Part shown: positions 1 to 7,662 of the stretch, piece by piece
How positions within the stretch are numbered: position 1 is the first letter of the stretch
Layout of the letters: each line of letters opens with the position of its first letter
Source of the DNA: Clostridia bacterium
GTDB lineage: Bacteria > Bacillota > Clostridia > Lachnospirales > Lachnospiraceae
Direction: 5' to 3'
Assembly (NCBI GenBank): GCA_910576325.1
Contig: CAJTIM010000011.1
Location: 1-64,000, forward strand
Length of the DNA: 64,000 nucleotides
Made by a program: the position numbers and the translations under genes
Notes under the pieces: generated by a model
Databases searched by the model: none
The model's input: the letters and a program-made list of their open reading frames with translations, nothing else
Told to the model about the DNA's origin: nothing

Positions 1-171
1 TAAAATCGGTAATCCACAAAGATGGAAATAACTGATTAAGCACCGGTTGGTTATCCACCAACAAGAGACAAGTTGAGTGAAAACAAATTTTTTATTTTCT
101 CTGTTTTTCACAAAAAGTCACATGGACTCTATCAGGGGTTCTGAATAGTTACAATAGAAATAAGAATAAGA

Positions 172-362
172 ATACCCTCGTTACTTTTCACACCCACGCC
201 AATCACTCCGCTGATTGGCGTGGAGCCAGTACAGTTATGGGGCCAAAGGGACTGCCCCTCGCCGAAGGCGACTTTAAATGGGCAGTCCCTGTTACAATTT
301 GCACCCTTATCAAATAAAAACTTTTCAAAAACTGGCGTGGGTGTGAATTGTAACATACCCTC
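172..362. mobile_element. MITE-like element with 8-bp target duplication
   Basis: A 175-bp element (180-354) has near-perfect terminal inverted repeats. The left end (180-201) reads GTTAC-TTT-TCACACCCACGCCA. The right end (333-354) is its reverse complement except for two bases, so 20 of 22 match. It is flanked on both sides by the direct repeat ATACCCTC (172-179 and 355-362), immediately adjacent to each end, as expected of a target-site duplication. Inside are two further hairpins: a 12-bp stem 194-205/212-223, and an 11-bp stem 247-257/280-290 that encloses a small TCGCC-GAA-GGCGA hairpin. No open reading frame of useful size lies inside, so it would be non-autonomous. The parent transposase family is unknown; 8-bp duplications occur in several IS families. 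Confidence 0.82.
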
Positions 363-435
363 AGAGTACAAAGATATTATTGTTTTATACACGGAAGGTA
401 CTCTTATAAAAAATGCAATAAATTTTTGTTAAATG

Positions 436-1272
436 TTATTTCATGGTATCCACAAGCTCCTTCATCGTATCCAAAGAAACCTGACCCGTTAAGGTATAAC
501 GAATACCATCCGCAACAAAAACAGCAATTTTTTTCGATACATAGTCTGCCGGAGGTTCTTCTCCAATGGTATCCTCCACAAGATTCACCAGATATCCCTG
601 CGCAGATTCATATTGTTCCACAAAATGATACATTCCAAGATAATCCGTATCCCATCCATGTGCCAGCTGTTCCTCGCCTAAGATCAAATCAATTTTTAAG
701 GAAACAGGTGAATAGTATACCTCGCCGTGATCGTAGGAATAGCGGTCCATATCTTTAAGCAATTGGTAATTATCAGTGTCACCCAAGATAAAATTATTTA
801 CCGTAATCATTGCATAGCTTTTCGGATCTGTCCGGATATGGCACTGCATATAGGGATGATCCAGGGAAAGCGCATGGTCCAGCAGAGTTATTCCCAATTC
901 ATTTCTTAACTCCGAATAGCTGCCGTAGTCCTTTTCAATAGTTCCAAATTCATTGGCGGCAGCTTCCGGTGCATTTATCCTGACAAGCTCCATAGAATCC
1001 AGCTTCGGCAGTACTTCATCATTTACCTGGATCTGATTCAGCAAATGATACCCGGCAGAAACGGTAGCGCCTCCTAAGACAAGAACTGCCGCAAGGGCCG
1101 CGGCGGTTTTCCAAATCCGATTCGGTTTCCGGAAGGAAGTTCTGCTTCGTATTTTGTCCTTAAGAGCATCGCTCATCCTTATATCCTTAAGCTCCTGATC
1201 AATGGTATGCTTCATTTCGGATATTTCCATATGATTCGGGTCAATCGCGTTTTCTATATTAGTTCTCTTCAT
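436..1272 (-). CDS. Membrane-anchored anti-sigma factor-like protein
   Basis: Protein of 278 residues with an N-terminal cytoplasmic segment, one transmembrane helix at about residues 55-75 (rich in Ala, Val and Leu) and a large extracytoplasmic part. This topology fits a clostridial anti-sigma factor of the DUF4179/DUF4367 type. Its gene overlaps the end of the ECF sigma gene by about 14 bases, so the two are translationally coupled. I chose the ATG at 1272 rather than 1278: the AAAGGAGG Shine-Dalgarno lies directly against 1278, but six bases before 1272. Expected role: hold the sigma factor at the membrane until an envelope signal releases it. The family is inferred from topology and neighbour, not from a clear domain motif. 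Confidence 0.75.
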   Translation of the reverse strand: MKRTNIENAIDPNHMEISEMKHTIDQELKDIRMSDALKDKIRSRTSFRKPNRIWKTAAALAAVLVLGGATVSAGYHLLNQIQVNDEVLPKLDSMELVRINAPEAAANEFGTIEKDYGSYSELRNELGITLLDHALSLDHPYMQCHIRTDPKSYAMITVNNFILGDTDNYQLLKDMDRYSYDHGEVYYSPVSLKIDLILGEEQLAHGWDTDYLGMYHFVEQYESAQGYLVNLVEDTIGEEPPADYVSKKIAVFVADGIRYTLTGQVSLDTMKELVDTMK

Positions 1273-1762
1273 ACCCATCCTCCTTTAAAATTTTTTTCAA
1301 TCTGTTCCTTGCACGGTTTAAACGCTGCGCTGTGGCATTTTCTGTCTTTCCAAGGATCTTGGCAATCTCTTTTACGGGCAATTCCTGGTAGTAGTGCAGC
1401 ACAAGAACCTGTCTGTCATTTACATTCAGCTTCATAACGGCGGTTGAGACAAAGTCCTTTTCCGGAAATGAGTCCGCCGGGTCCGCGCCAATCTGCTCCG
1501 GCGGCTCCGGAAGGTTATTTTTGCTGATGCCAAACCAGCGGGTCCGCATCATATTTTTGCAGCAATTAATTGCAATACGTATCAGCCAGGTTCGTTCACC
1601 GGACTTGTGCTCAAAGGAGCCGTAAGCCTTCATAGCCTTTAAAAATGTCTCCTGTACGGCGTCCTCCGCAAGATGATAGTCCTTCAGATACATATAGCAC
1701 ATACGCAGAATCGTATCGCCGTATTCATTCATAAGTCTTTCTAAAAATTGGTCTGCCGGCAT
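1259..1762 (-). CDS. ECF RNA polymerase sigma factor (sigma-70 family)
   Basis: Protein of 167 residues. The region 2 signature (helix with YLKDYHLAEDAVQETFLKA) is at about residues 25-45, followed by the tryptophan-containing promoter-melting segment (GERTWLIRIAINCCK). Region 4 with a helix-turn-helix (LPVKEIAKILGKTENATAQR) is at about residues 120-140. There is no region 1 or 3, which defines the extracytoplasmic-function group. The start is the ATG at 1762, preceded by AAAGGAGG at good distance; an upstream in-frame ATG at 1804 has no ribosome site. It directs transcription of an envelope-stress regulon and is paired with the downstream membrane protein, its likely anti-sigma factor. Confidence 0.9.
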   Translation of the reverse strand: MPADQFLERLMNEYGDTILRMCYMYLKDYHLAEDAVQETFLKAMKAYGSFEHKSGERTWLIRIAINCCKNMMRTRWFGISKNNLPEPPEQIGADPADSFPEKDFVSTAVMKLNVNDRQVLVLHYYQELPVKEIAKILGKTENATAQRLNRARNRLKKILKEDGYEEN

Positions 1763-1897
1763 TTGGGACCTCCTTTCACTGATTTGCACATGGCCTTTGT
1801 GCATAAAGGTATACCTGTAAGGTGTTTCACTTATTAGACACAGTCTTTGATTAAAATATTACTCGATATGGAAAATAAATTTAATATTTTTTTATTC

Positions 1898-1926
1898 TTG
1901 ACAAATCTATCGTACTTCCGTATAAT
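1898..1926 (+). promoter_or_regulatory. Consensus sigma-A promoter of the ADP-ribose operon
   Basis: Perfect -35 TTGACA (1898-1903), 17-bp spacer, perfect -10 TATAAT (1921-1926). It lies about 80 bases before the NADAR gene. A direct repeat of TGATAATATC (1937-1946 and 1951-1960) covers the expected initial transcribed region and is a candidate operator. Confidence 0.85.
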
Positions 1927-2007
1927 ATAACAAAAATGATAATATCTGGTTGATAATATCAAAAAAATATAATTGCGGCTTCTGCCCGGAATAGGAGAGA
2001 TAGAACA

Positions 2008-2574
2008 ATGATTTACAACGTGGAAGATTTGAAAAAAGCTTACAACGCAGGACAAAAGATGAAATTTCTGTTTTTCTGGAAGCCCACGCCGGCAGCGGAC
2101 GGACATATCTGCGAGTCCTGCCTGGGCCAGTGGTGGGAGAGCCGGTTTGATGTGGACGGCGTGGAGTATACGTATGCGGAGCAGTATATGATGGCGGAAA
2201 AAGCCAGAATGTTCGGTGATAAGGAAATGCTTGCAAAGATTATGGAAGCATCCCACCCAAAGGAGATGAAAGCCTATGGCCGGGCCGTAAGAGGCTTTGA
2301 CAAGGCAGCCTGGGACAATGCCTGCTATGAGATTGTGAAAAAGGGCAATCTGGCCAAATTTACTCAGAATCCGGATCTGCTTGCGTTTCTCTTTACAACC
2401 GGAAACCGCATTTTGGTGGAAGCAAGCCCTATGGATCGGATATGGGGAATCGGTATGGGAAAAAATAATCCGGATGCCGAGAACCCTTTGAAATGGAGGG
2501 GAAGAAATCTGCTGGGCTTTGCACTGACAGAGGTGCGGACGCAGCTTCTTAAGGAAAGGGGAGAGGCAAAATGA
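2008..2574 (+). CDS. NADAR family N-glycosidase
   Basis: Protein of 188 residues of the NADAR (YbiA/RibX-like) superfamily. Family features visible are FLFFWKP near the start, WWESRFDVDGVEYTYAEQYMMAEKA at about residues 47-72 (the conserved W, E, Y and Q core), and a C-terminal WRGRNLLGFAL segment. NADAR proteins cleave N-glycosidic bonds of ADP-ribose adducts and of riboflavin intermediates; family members remove ADP-ribose from guanine. The gene is first of three and its stop overlaps the start of the Nudix regulator (ATGA). The neighbours, an ADP-ribose-sensing Nudix regulator and a PARG, favour the ADP-ribose role over the riboflavin one. Ribosome site AGGAG precedes the ATG. Confidence 0.88.
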   Translation: MIYNVEDLKKAYNAGQKMKFLFFWKPTPAADGHICESCLGQWWESRFDVDGVEYTYAEQYMMAEKARMFGDKEMLAKIMEASHPKEMKAYGRAVRGFDKAAWDNACYEIVKKGNLAKFTQNPDLLAFLFTTGNRILVEASPMDRIWGIGMGKNNPDAENPLKWRGRNLLGFALTEVRTQLLKERGEAK

Positions 2575-3431
2575 GCACAGAACAGGTGAAGAAGAAGGAT
2601 CACAACGGTCTGACCGAGGAAGAATTTTTGGCTGCCTATGAGCCGGGAGATTATGAAAGGCCCTCCGTGGCAACGGATATGGTGATTTTTACCGTGACTG
2701 ACGCGGAGGAAGAGAATTACCGCAAGCTGGCCAGGAAGGAGCTTCGTATTCTGCTTATCAAACGGGGCGCCCACCCGTATCTTGATTCCTGGGCCTTACC
2801 CGGCGGATTTGTGCGTCCCACGGAGACAACCGAGGAGGCGGCCGCCCGGGAGCTGCGGGAAGAGACGGGCGTGGATAAGGTTTATTTGGAGCAGCTTTAC
2901 ACGTTCAGCGAGCCGGGGAGAGATCCCAGGACGTGGGTTATGAGCTGTTCCTACATGGCTCTTATTGACGGCAGCAGAGTTCATATAGAGGCCGGGGACG
3001 ATGCGGCTTGGGCAGCCTGGTTTCAGGCATCCTTTTGCATGGTGGAGCAGGCGGAGCAAAAGGAGGTGTGGGAGCTGACGCTTTCCCATGAGGAGACCGT
3101 CCTTAGGGCGGTTTTGGAGAAAGAGAAGGGCCGTTTCTTTACGGAGAGTAAGATTTTGGATTCCGGCGGCCTGGCATTTGACCATGCGCGCATACTGGCC
3201 TGCGGATACGAGAGGCTTCGGGGAAAGTTAAGCTATACGGATCTGGCTCTTCATCTGATGCCGGAGTATTTTACCCTTACGCAGCTGCAGCAGGTGTATG
3301 AGGTAGTTCTGGACAGAGAATTTCCGGCAGCGGCATTTCGCAGAAAGGCGGCGCCTATGGTGAAGGAGACGGAAAGCTATACGGAAAATGAGGGACACCG
3401 GCCCTCCAGACTGTATCGGAAGAATCTATAA
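2571..3431 (+). CDS. NrtR-type Nudix-winged helix regulator
   Basis: Protein of 286 residues. The Nudix domain (about residues 35-170) carries the box GGFVRPTETTEEAAARELREETG at about residues 82-104. The box is close to the catalytic GX5EX7REUXEEXGU pattern (the second segment REL-REETG is complete), so hydrolase activity may remain. The C-terminal part (about 195-270) looks like the winged helix of NrtR regulators (YTDLALHLMPEYFTLTQLQQVYE). NrtR proteins sense ADP-ribose and repress NAD-metabolism genes; here the target is probably its own operon. It overlaps the NADAR stop codon by four bases. Alternative: an ADP-ribose pyrophosphatase without regulatory function. Confidence 0.8.
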   Translation: MSTEQVKKKDHNGLTEEEFLAAYEPGDYERPSVATDMVIFTVTDAEEENYRKLARKELRILLIKRGAHPYLDSWALPGGFVRPTETTEEAAARELREETGVDKVYLEQLYTFSEPGRDPRTWVMSCSYMALIDGSRVHIEAGDDAAWAAWFQASFCMVEQAEQKEVWELTLSHEETVLRAVLEKEKGRFFTESKILDSGGLAFDHARILACGYERLRGKLSYTDLALHLMPEYFTLTQLQQVYEVVLDREFPAAAFRRKAAPMVKETESYTENEGHRPSRLYRKNL

Positions 3432-3463
3432 AAAACAGTGGAAATGGAACAGAGGAATTATAA

Positions 3464-4342
3464 ATGGATCGAAAAGCAATAGCAAGAGAAACAATGAAGA
3501 TTATGGAGCAGGGATATTATGAACTGCCGGCAGAGCAGGGGAGAGGAAAAGCCAAGAGGGCAGGAGAAAATCAGAAGCCGGAAGCGGAGCGGATTTTTGT
3601 AAAGGAAGCAATGGAGCGGTCCGTTCGCCGCAGTATCCTGCTTTCCCCGGATCAGGGAACGGAGATCCTTGAAAAATACAAAACCTCCAATCCCTGCAAT
3701 CAGCCCGAAACAAGAGTTGAAAACATATCTACCGTAGAAGCCATTCACATTCTAAGCAGGGAGGGAAAGACGGACATAGGCGTTCTGAACTTTGCCAGCG
3801 CCAAAAATCCGGGCGGGGGATTTTTAAACGGAGCTATGGCCCAGGAGGAAAGCCTGGCGGCCTCCGGCGTCCTTTATCCCACGCTGACCGCCCATGAAAC
3901 CTACTACCGGGAGAACCGGGCCAATCCTTCTATGATGTACCTGGATTATGGAATCTATTCTCCTGACGTGCTTTTTTTCCGGGACGGAGGCTTTCGCCTG
4001 ACCGGCGCGCCGGTTAAGGCGTCTGTTCTGACCCTGCCTGCGGTCAATATGGGGCAGGTGCTTTTAAAGGGAGAAAATGCGGGGGAGGCCGGACGCATTA
4101 TGCGCCGGAGAATGAAGCTTGCTCTGGGGATATTTGCCGAACAGGGGGCGAAGCATCTTATTTTGGGAGCCTACGGCTGCGGCGTGTTCCGAAATAATCC
4201 AAGGGAGATCGCCGTTTGGTGGAAGGAGCTTATGGAGGAAGGAATGGGAGTAAATTTTGCCTCCGTATTCCATGCGGTTTTGGATCGCTCCAGGGGGCAG
4301 GAGTGCATTGAGGCGTTCGAAGCGGTATTTGGCGCGGGCTGA
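3464..4342 (+). CDS. Bacterial-type poly(ADP-ribose) glycohydrolase (TIGR02452)
   Basis: Protein of 292 residues matching the microbial PARG family (DUF2263 N-terminal part, macrodomain-like catalytic part). The catalytic signature GGG-X7-QEE is present (NPGGGFLNGAMAQEES, about residues 122-137), and the later macrodomain loop reads LGAYGCGVFRNNP at about residues 235-247. It would hydrolyse ribose-ribose bonds of poly(ADP-ribose) or remove terminal ADP-ribose in the cytoplasm. It follows the Nudix regulator after a 32-base gap with a GAGGA ribosome site, so it is the third gene of the operon. Together the three products would cut, sense and degrade ADP-ribose modifications. Confidence 0.88.
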   Translation: MDRKAIARETMKIMEQGYYELPAEQGRGKAKRAGENQKPEAERIFVKEAMERSVRRSILLSPDQGTEILEKYKTSNPCNQPETRVENISTVEAIHILSREGKTDIGVLNFASAKNPGGGFLNGAMAQEESLAASGVLYPTLTAHETYYRENRANPSMMYLDYGIYSPDVLFFRDGGFRLTGAPVKASVLTLPAVNMGQVLLKGENAGEAGRIMRRRMKLALGIFAEQGAKHLILGAYGCGVFRNNPREIAVWWKELMEEGMGVNFASVFHAVLDRSRGQECIEAFEAVFGAG

Positions 4343-4425
4343 GAGAAAGACAATTATTGAAAAGGTATGTTTCTTCGGAAAATGTGGAATCACTAAAAGA
4401 ATAAGTATGAGAGTGAAAAAACCGC

Positions 4426-4482
4426 TTGACAAATATACCCCTTTAGGGTATATTAAAGTTGTAATATACCCTAAAGGGGTAT
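4426..4482 (+). promoter_or_regulatory. copA promoter with two CsoR-type operators
   Basis: The -35 is TTGACA (4426-4431) and the -10 is TATATT (4449-4454), with a 17-bp spacer. Operator 1 (4435-4451) reads ATACCC-CTTTA-GGGTAT and fills the spacer. Operator 2 (4466-4482) reads ATACCC-TAAAG-GGGTAT at the transcript start, and is the exact reverse complement of operator 1. These G/C-tract inverted repeats with A/T flanks fit the Cu(I)-responsive CsoR family, and a csoR gene lies in the same operon. Confidence 0.88.
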
Positions 4483-4533
4483 ATGGATGACAACACTTAT
4501 GTTCAGACAGCAGGTAGGAGAGGAGTGAGCTGC

Positions 4534-6996
4534 ATGAACCAGGAAGTAACATTAATCATAGAAGGAATGACTTGCGCCTCCTGCAGCGCGGCGGTGGAAC
4601 GTGTCACCGGGAAGCTGCCCGGCGTGGAGAGCAGTCAGGTGAATTTGGCAACAAACCGGGCAAGAATTGTCTACGATCCGGAGCAGGTAACGGTTGAGAT
4701 GCTCTGTGAGCGGATTGAGCGCGCAGGCTTTGGGGCCGGAGAGGAGAAGAAGGATACGGCAAAGAACCAGGAAATCACTCTGAATATTGAGGGAATGACC
4801 TGCGCCTCCTGCAGCGCGGCGGTGGAGCGTGTCACTAGGAAGCTGCCCGGCGTTGTCAGCAGCGAGGTGAATCTGACCACCAACAAGGCACACATTATCT
4901 ACGATCCCGCCCAGGTAAAGCTTGCGGACATTAAGCTTAAGATTGAGAAGGCAGGTTTTGTGCCGAAGGATGTGGAAAAGGAGGACCGGGGCGCGGAGCA
5001 GAACGAGCAGATGGAGAAGCTGCAGGCACAGAAGCGGAATTTGATTGTCACCATCTGCCTTGCGGTTCCTCTTCTGTATATTTCTATGGGGCATATGATT
5101 CCCATTACGCTGCCTCTGCCGGATTTTCTGCATATGCATAGTCATCCGCTGAATTTCGCTCTGGCACAGCTTATTTTGACCATACTGATTCTCTGGCACG
5201 GGAGAAAGTTTTATGTTGTTGGGTTTAAGACTTTGTTTCGGGGACATCCCAACATGGATTCTCTGGTGGCAATCGGAACGGGAAGCGCCTTTTTCTACAG
5301 TCTGGCCATGACTGTCGGTATTCCCTCCGATCCGTCCTGTGTGGAGAATCTCTATTATGAATCGGCAGCTGTGGTGGTAACCCTTATTATGCTTGGCAAA
5401 TACCTGGAAGCAAGGAGCAAGGGAAAAACCTCCGAGGCCATCCGCAAGCTCATGGAGCTTGCACCGGATACGGCTATCCTCCTAAGAGACGGCCGGGAGG
5501 TGGAGGTCCGTGTGGAAGAAGTGGTTCCCGGGGATATTCTTCTGGTAAAGCCGGGCAGCAAGGTTCCTCTGGACGGGACGGTGATCGGAGGCTCCAGCAG
5601 TGTCGATGAATCCATGCTGACGGGAGAGAGTATTCCCGTGGAAAAGGAAGCGGGCGATACGGTAATCGGCGGCAGTATGAATTTCAACGGAGCCATGGAG
5701 ATTCAGGTGACTCATGTGGGGGCGGATACCACTCTTTCCCGGATTATCCGGATGATGGAGGACGCTCAGGGGAAAAAAGCGCCTATTTCCAAGCTTGCGG
5801 ATACGGTAGCCGGCTATTTTGTGCCGGCGGTTATGGGGATTGCGGTTGTGTCGGCCGTTATCTGGGCGGCTCTGGGACACGATGCCGCCTTTGTTCTGAC
5901 TATTTTCGTATCGGTTCTTGTAATAGCCTGCCCATGCGCTCTGGGACTTGCGACGCCTACGGCCATTATGGTGGGAACGGGACTGGGGGCCAGCCACGGT
6001 ATTTTGATTAAGAGCGGCGAGGCTCTGGAGACGACCCACAAGATCCGGGTGGTAGTTTTGGATAAGACAGGAACCATCACGGAAGGTAAGCCTAAGGTGG
6101 TGGATGTGATTTCCCATGAAATGGAGCAGAATGAGCTGCTTCGGCTGGCTGCCAGCTGCGAGCGCTCCTCCGAGCATCCTTTAGGAGCCGCGATTGTGGC
6201 GGGAGCACAGGAAAAGGGGCTTGCCCTGGAGCAGACGGACGGCTTTCAGAGTGTGACCGGAAAAGGCATTGAGGCAGTTCTGGGAGGACGTTATTTCCAC
6301 ATAGGAAACCGCCGGATGCTGGAAGGAAATAAGGTTGCTTTGGGAGAATATGAGGAAGCGGCCAGGGCAGCCGCAGGCAAGGGACAGACGCCCATGTTTG
6401 TAGTGATAGACGGAAAGCTTGCGGGAATGATCTGTGTGGCGGATACCATTAAAGAAACGAGCAGGGAAGCCATTGCCCGGATGCGGAGCCTTGGAATCCG
6501 GGTGGTGATGCTGACAGGAGACAACCGGCTTACGGCAGATTATATCGGAAGCCAGGTGGAGGTGGACGAGGTAATTGCGGAGGTGCTTCCCGGAGATAAA
6601 TCCCAGGTGGTGGCCCGCTACCAGAAGGAGGGCTTCCACGTGATGATGGTGGGCGACGGCATCAACGATGCGCCGGCTCTGGTTCAGGCCGATGTGGGGG
6701 CGGCCATTGGAAGCGGAAGCGATATTGCTCTGGAATCCAGTGATATTGTACTGATGAAGTCGGATTTGAAGGATGTATACAAAGCCATTCATTTAAGCAG
6801 GGCTACTATCCGCAATATAAAGCAGAATCTTTTCTGGGCTTTCTTTTATAACACTTTGGGGCTTCCCATTGCGGCCGGTTTATTGTATGCTTTAGGGGGA
6901 CCATTGCTGAATCCGATTTTTGCCGGACTTGCCATGTCCTTCAGCTCCGTGTCTGTGGTCAGCAATGCACTGCGGCTGAAGAGACTGAAATTGTAG
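4534..6996 (+). CDS. copA: Cu(I)-exporting P1B-type ATPase
   Basis: Protein of 820 residues. Two N-terminal metal-binding domains each carry GMTCASC (about residues 11-17 and 87-93), followed by eight predicted membrane helices. Diagnostic motifs are all present: TGES in the actuator domain, CPC in the transport helix ([13 protein letters not shown]), DKTGT phosphorylation site, SEHPLG nucleotide-binding His and GDGINDAP hinge. It pumps Cu(I) out of the cytoplasm at the cost of ATP. The first in-frame ATG (4483) sits inside the operator; the ATG at 4534 has an AGGAG site eight bases upstream and is taken as start. First gene of copA-csoR-copZ, controlled by the twin operators. Confidence 0.95.
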   Translation: MNQEVTLIIEGMTCASCSAAVERVTGKLPGVESSQVNLATNRARIVYDPEQVTVEMLCERIERAGFGAGEEKKDTAKNQEITLNIEGMTCASCSAAVERVTRKLPGVVSSEVNLTTNKAHIIYDPAQVKLADIKLKIEKAGFVPKDVEKEDRGAEQNEQMEKLQAQKRNLIVTICLAVPLLYISMGHMIPITLPLPDFLHMHSHPLNFALAQLILTILILWHGRKFYVVGFKTLFRGHPNMDSLVAIGTGSAFFYSLAMTVGIPSDPSCVENLYYESAAVVVTLIMLGKYLEARSKGKTSEAIRKLMELAPDTAILLRDGREVEVRVEEVVPGDILLVKPGSKVPLDGTVIGGSSSVDESMLTGESIPVEKEAGDTVIGGSMNFNGAMEIQVTHVGADTTLSRIIRMMEDAQGKKAPISKLADTVAGYFVPAVMGIAVVSAVIWAALGHDAAFVLTIFVSVLVIACPCALGLATPTAIMVGTGLGASHGILIKSGEALETTHKIRVVVLDKTGTITEGKPKVVDVISHEMEQNELLRLAASCERSSEHPLGAAIVAGAQEKGLALEQTDGFQSVTGKGIEAVLGGRYFHIGNRRMLEGNKVALGEYEEAARAAAGKGQTPMFVVIDGKLAGMICVADTIKETSREAIARMRSLGIRVVMLTGDNRLTADYIGSQVEVDEVIAEVLPGDKSQVVARYQKEGFHVMMVGDGINDAPALVQADVGAAIGSGSDIALESSDIVLMKSDLKDVYKAIHLSRATIRNIKQNLFWAFFYNTLGLPIAAGLLYALGGPLLNPIFAGLAMSFSSVSVVSNALRLKRLKL

Positions 6997-7041
6997 CGGC
7001 TGTTGAGGAGTATTACGGAACCGGAATAGGAGATTGTATTT

Positions 7042-7371
7042 ATGGAACAGGAAAAGCGCAAAGAAAGCTGCAGCTGCCAGGAGGGCTGCTGTGTGAAAAC
7101 CAAGCATCGGGAAAGTGAGGAGTACAAAAGCCTTGTTCACCGTCTGAACCGCATTGAGGGGCAGGTCCGGGGCGTCCGCAGCATGCTGGAGGAGGAACGT
7201 TACTGTGTGGACATACTTACCCAGGTTTCGGCCATCCAGTCGGCACTCAATGCCTTTAACAAGGAATTGCTATCCAATCACATCAAAACCTGTGTGGTAA
7301 AAGACATCAAAAGCGGCGATGAGACCGTTGTAGACGAGCTCTGCGACACCATCCGGAAGCTGATGAAATAA
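7042..7371 (+). CDS. csoR: Copper-sensing transcriptional repressor CsoR
   Basis: Protein of 109 residues of the CsoR/RcnR family. The helical core starts with HRLNRIEGQVRGVRSML at about residue 33. The Cu(I) ligand set Cys-His-Cys is visible as the C in YCVDIL (helix 2) and the H and C in NHIKTC. It represses from the twin operators upstream of copA and is released by Cu(I). An unusual feature is the N-terminal tail with CSCQEGCC (residues 10-17), four extra cysteines not needed for the known ligand set. It lies 45 bases after copA with an AGGAG ribosome site. Confidence 0.93.
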   Translation: MEQEKRKESCSCQEGCCVKTKHRESEEYKSLVHRLNRIEGQVRGVRSMLEEERYCVDILTQVSAIQSALNAFNKELLSNHIKTCVVKDIKSGDETVVDELCDTIRKLMK

Positions 7372-7397
7372 ATCAAAAATCAAGGAGGAACAAGAAC

Positions 7398-7592
7398 ATG
7401 ACAGTATTAAAAGCAGAGGATATGCACTGTGAGAAATGTGTGGAGCGAATCACCAAGTCCCTTACGGGAGCCGGACTGGATTTCAAGGTAAACCTTGGAG
7501 ACAAGACCGTCACCATTGACGGCTGCGAGAACTGTGTGGCAAAAGCCAGAGAGCTGATGGACGATCTGGGATTTGAGACTACTGTGGTTTAA
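7398..7592 (+). CDS. copZ: Copper chaperone-like HMA protein
   Basis: Protein of 64 residues with the ferredoxin-like heavy-metal-associated fold. The metal loop MHCEKC has Cys11 and Cys14. It would carry Cu(I) to CopA. A second CxxC (Cys43-Glu-Asn-Cys46) sits later in the domain, where canonical CopZ has none, so the protein could bind a second metal or form a disulfide. It is the third gene of the copper operon, 26 bases after csoR, with an AAGGAGG ribosome site. Confidence 0.87.
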   Translation: MTVLKAEDMHCEKCVERITKSLTGAGLDFKVNLGDKTVTIDGCENCVAKARELMDDLGFETTVV

Positions 7593-7621
7593 ACCTGTAA
7601 AAATCAAATAACAAGCTGCAG

Positions 7622-7647
7622 GGGTTGGCGGCGGATGCCGTCAGCCC
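7622..7647 (+). terminator. Intercistronic hairpin after copZ
   Basis: An 11-bp stem (7622-7632 with 7637-7647, two G-U pairs) closes a GGAT loop and is followed by only TTT. It lies directly before the ribosome site of the flavodiiron gene. It could be a weak terminator of the copper operon or an mRNA-stabilising stem in a longer transcript. Confidence 0.5.
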
Positions 7648-7662
7648 TTTACGGAGGTAAAT

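Noticed and set aside
8-58. DnaA-box-like TAATCCACA and TTATCCACC
   Set aside because: Each has one mismatch to the consensus and there are only two, with no AT-rich unwinding region or dnaA/dnaN gene; not evidence for an origin.
1822-1830. ECF-type -35 (GTGAAACAC on the - strand) before the sigma gene
   Set aside because: No matching -10 at 16-17 bases; the autoregulated promoter could not be placed.
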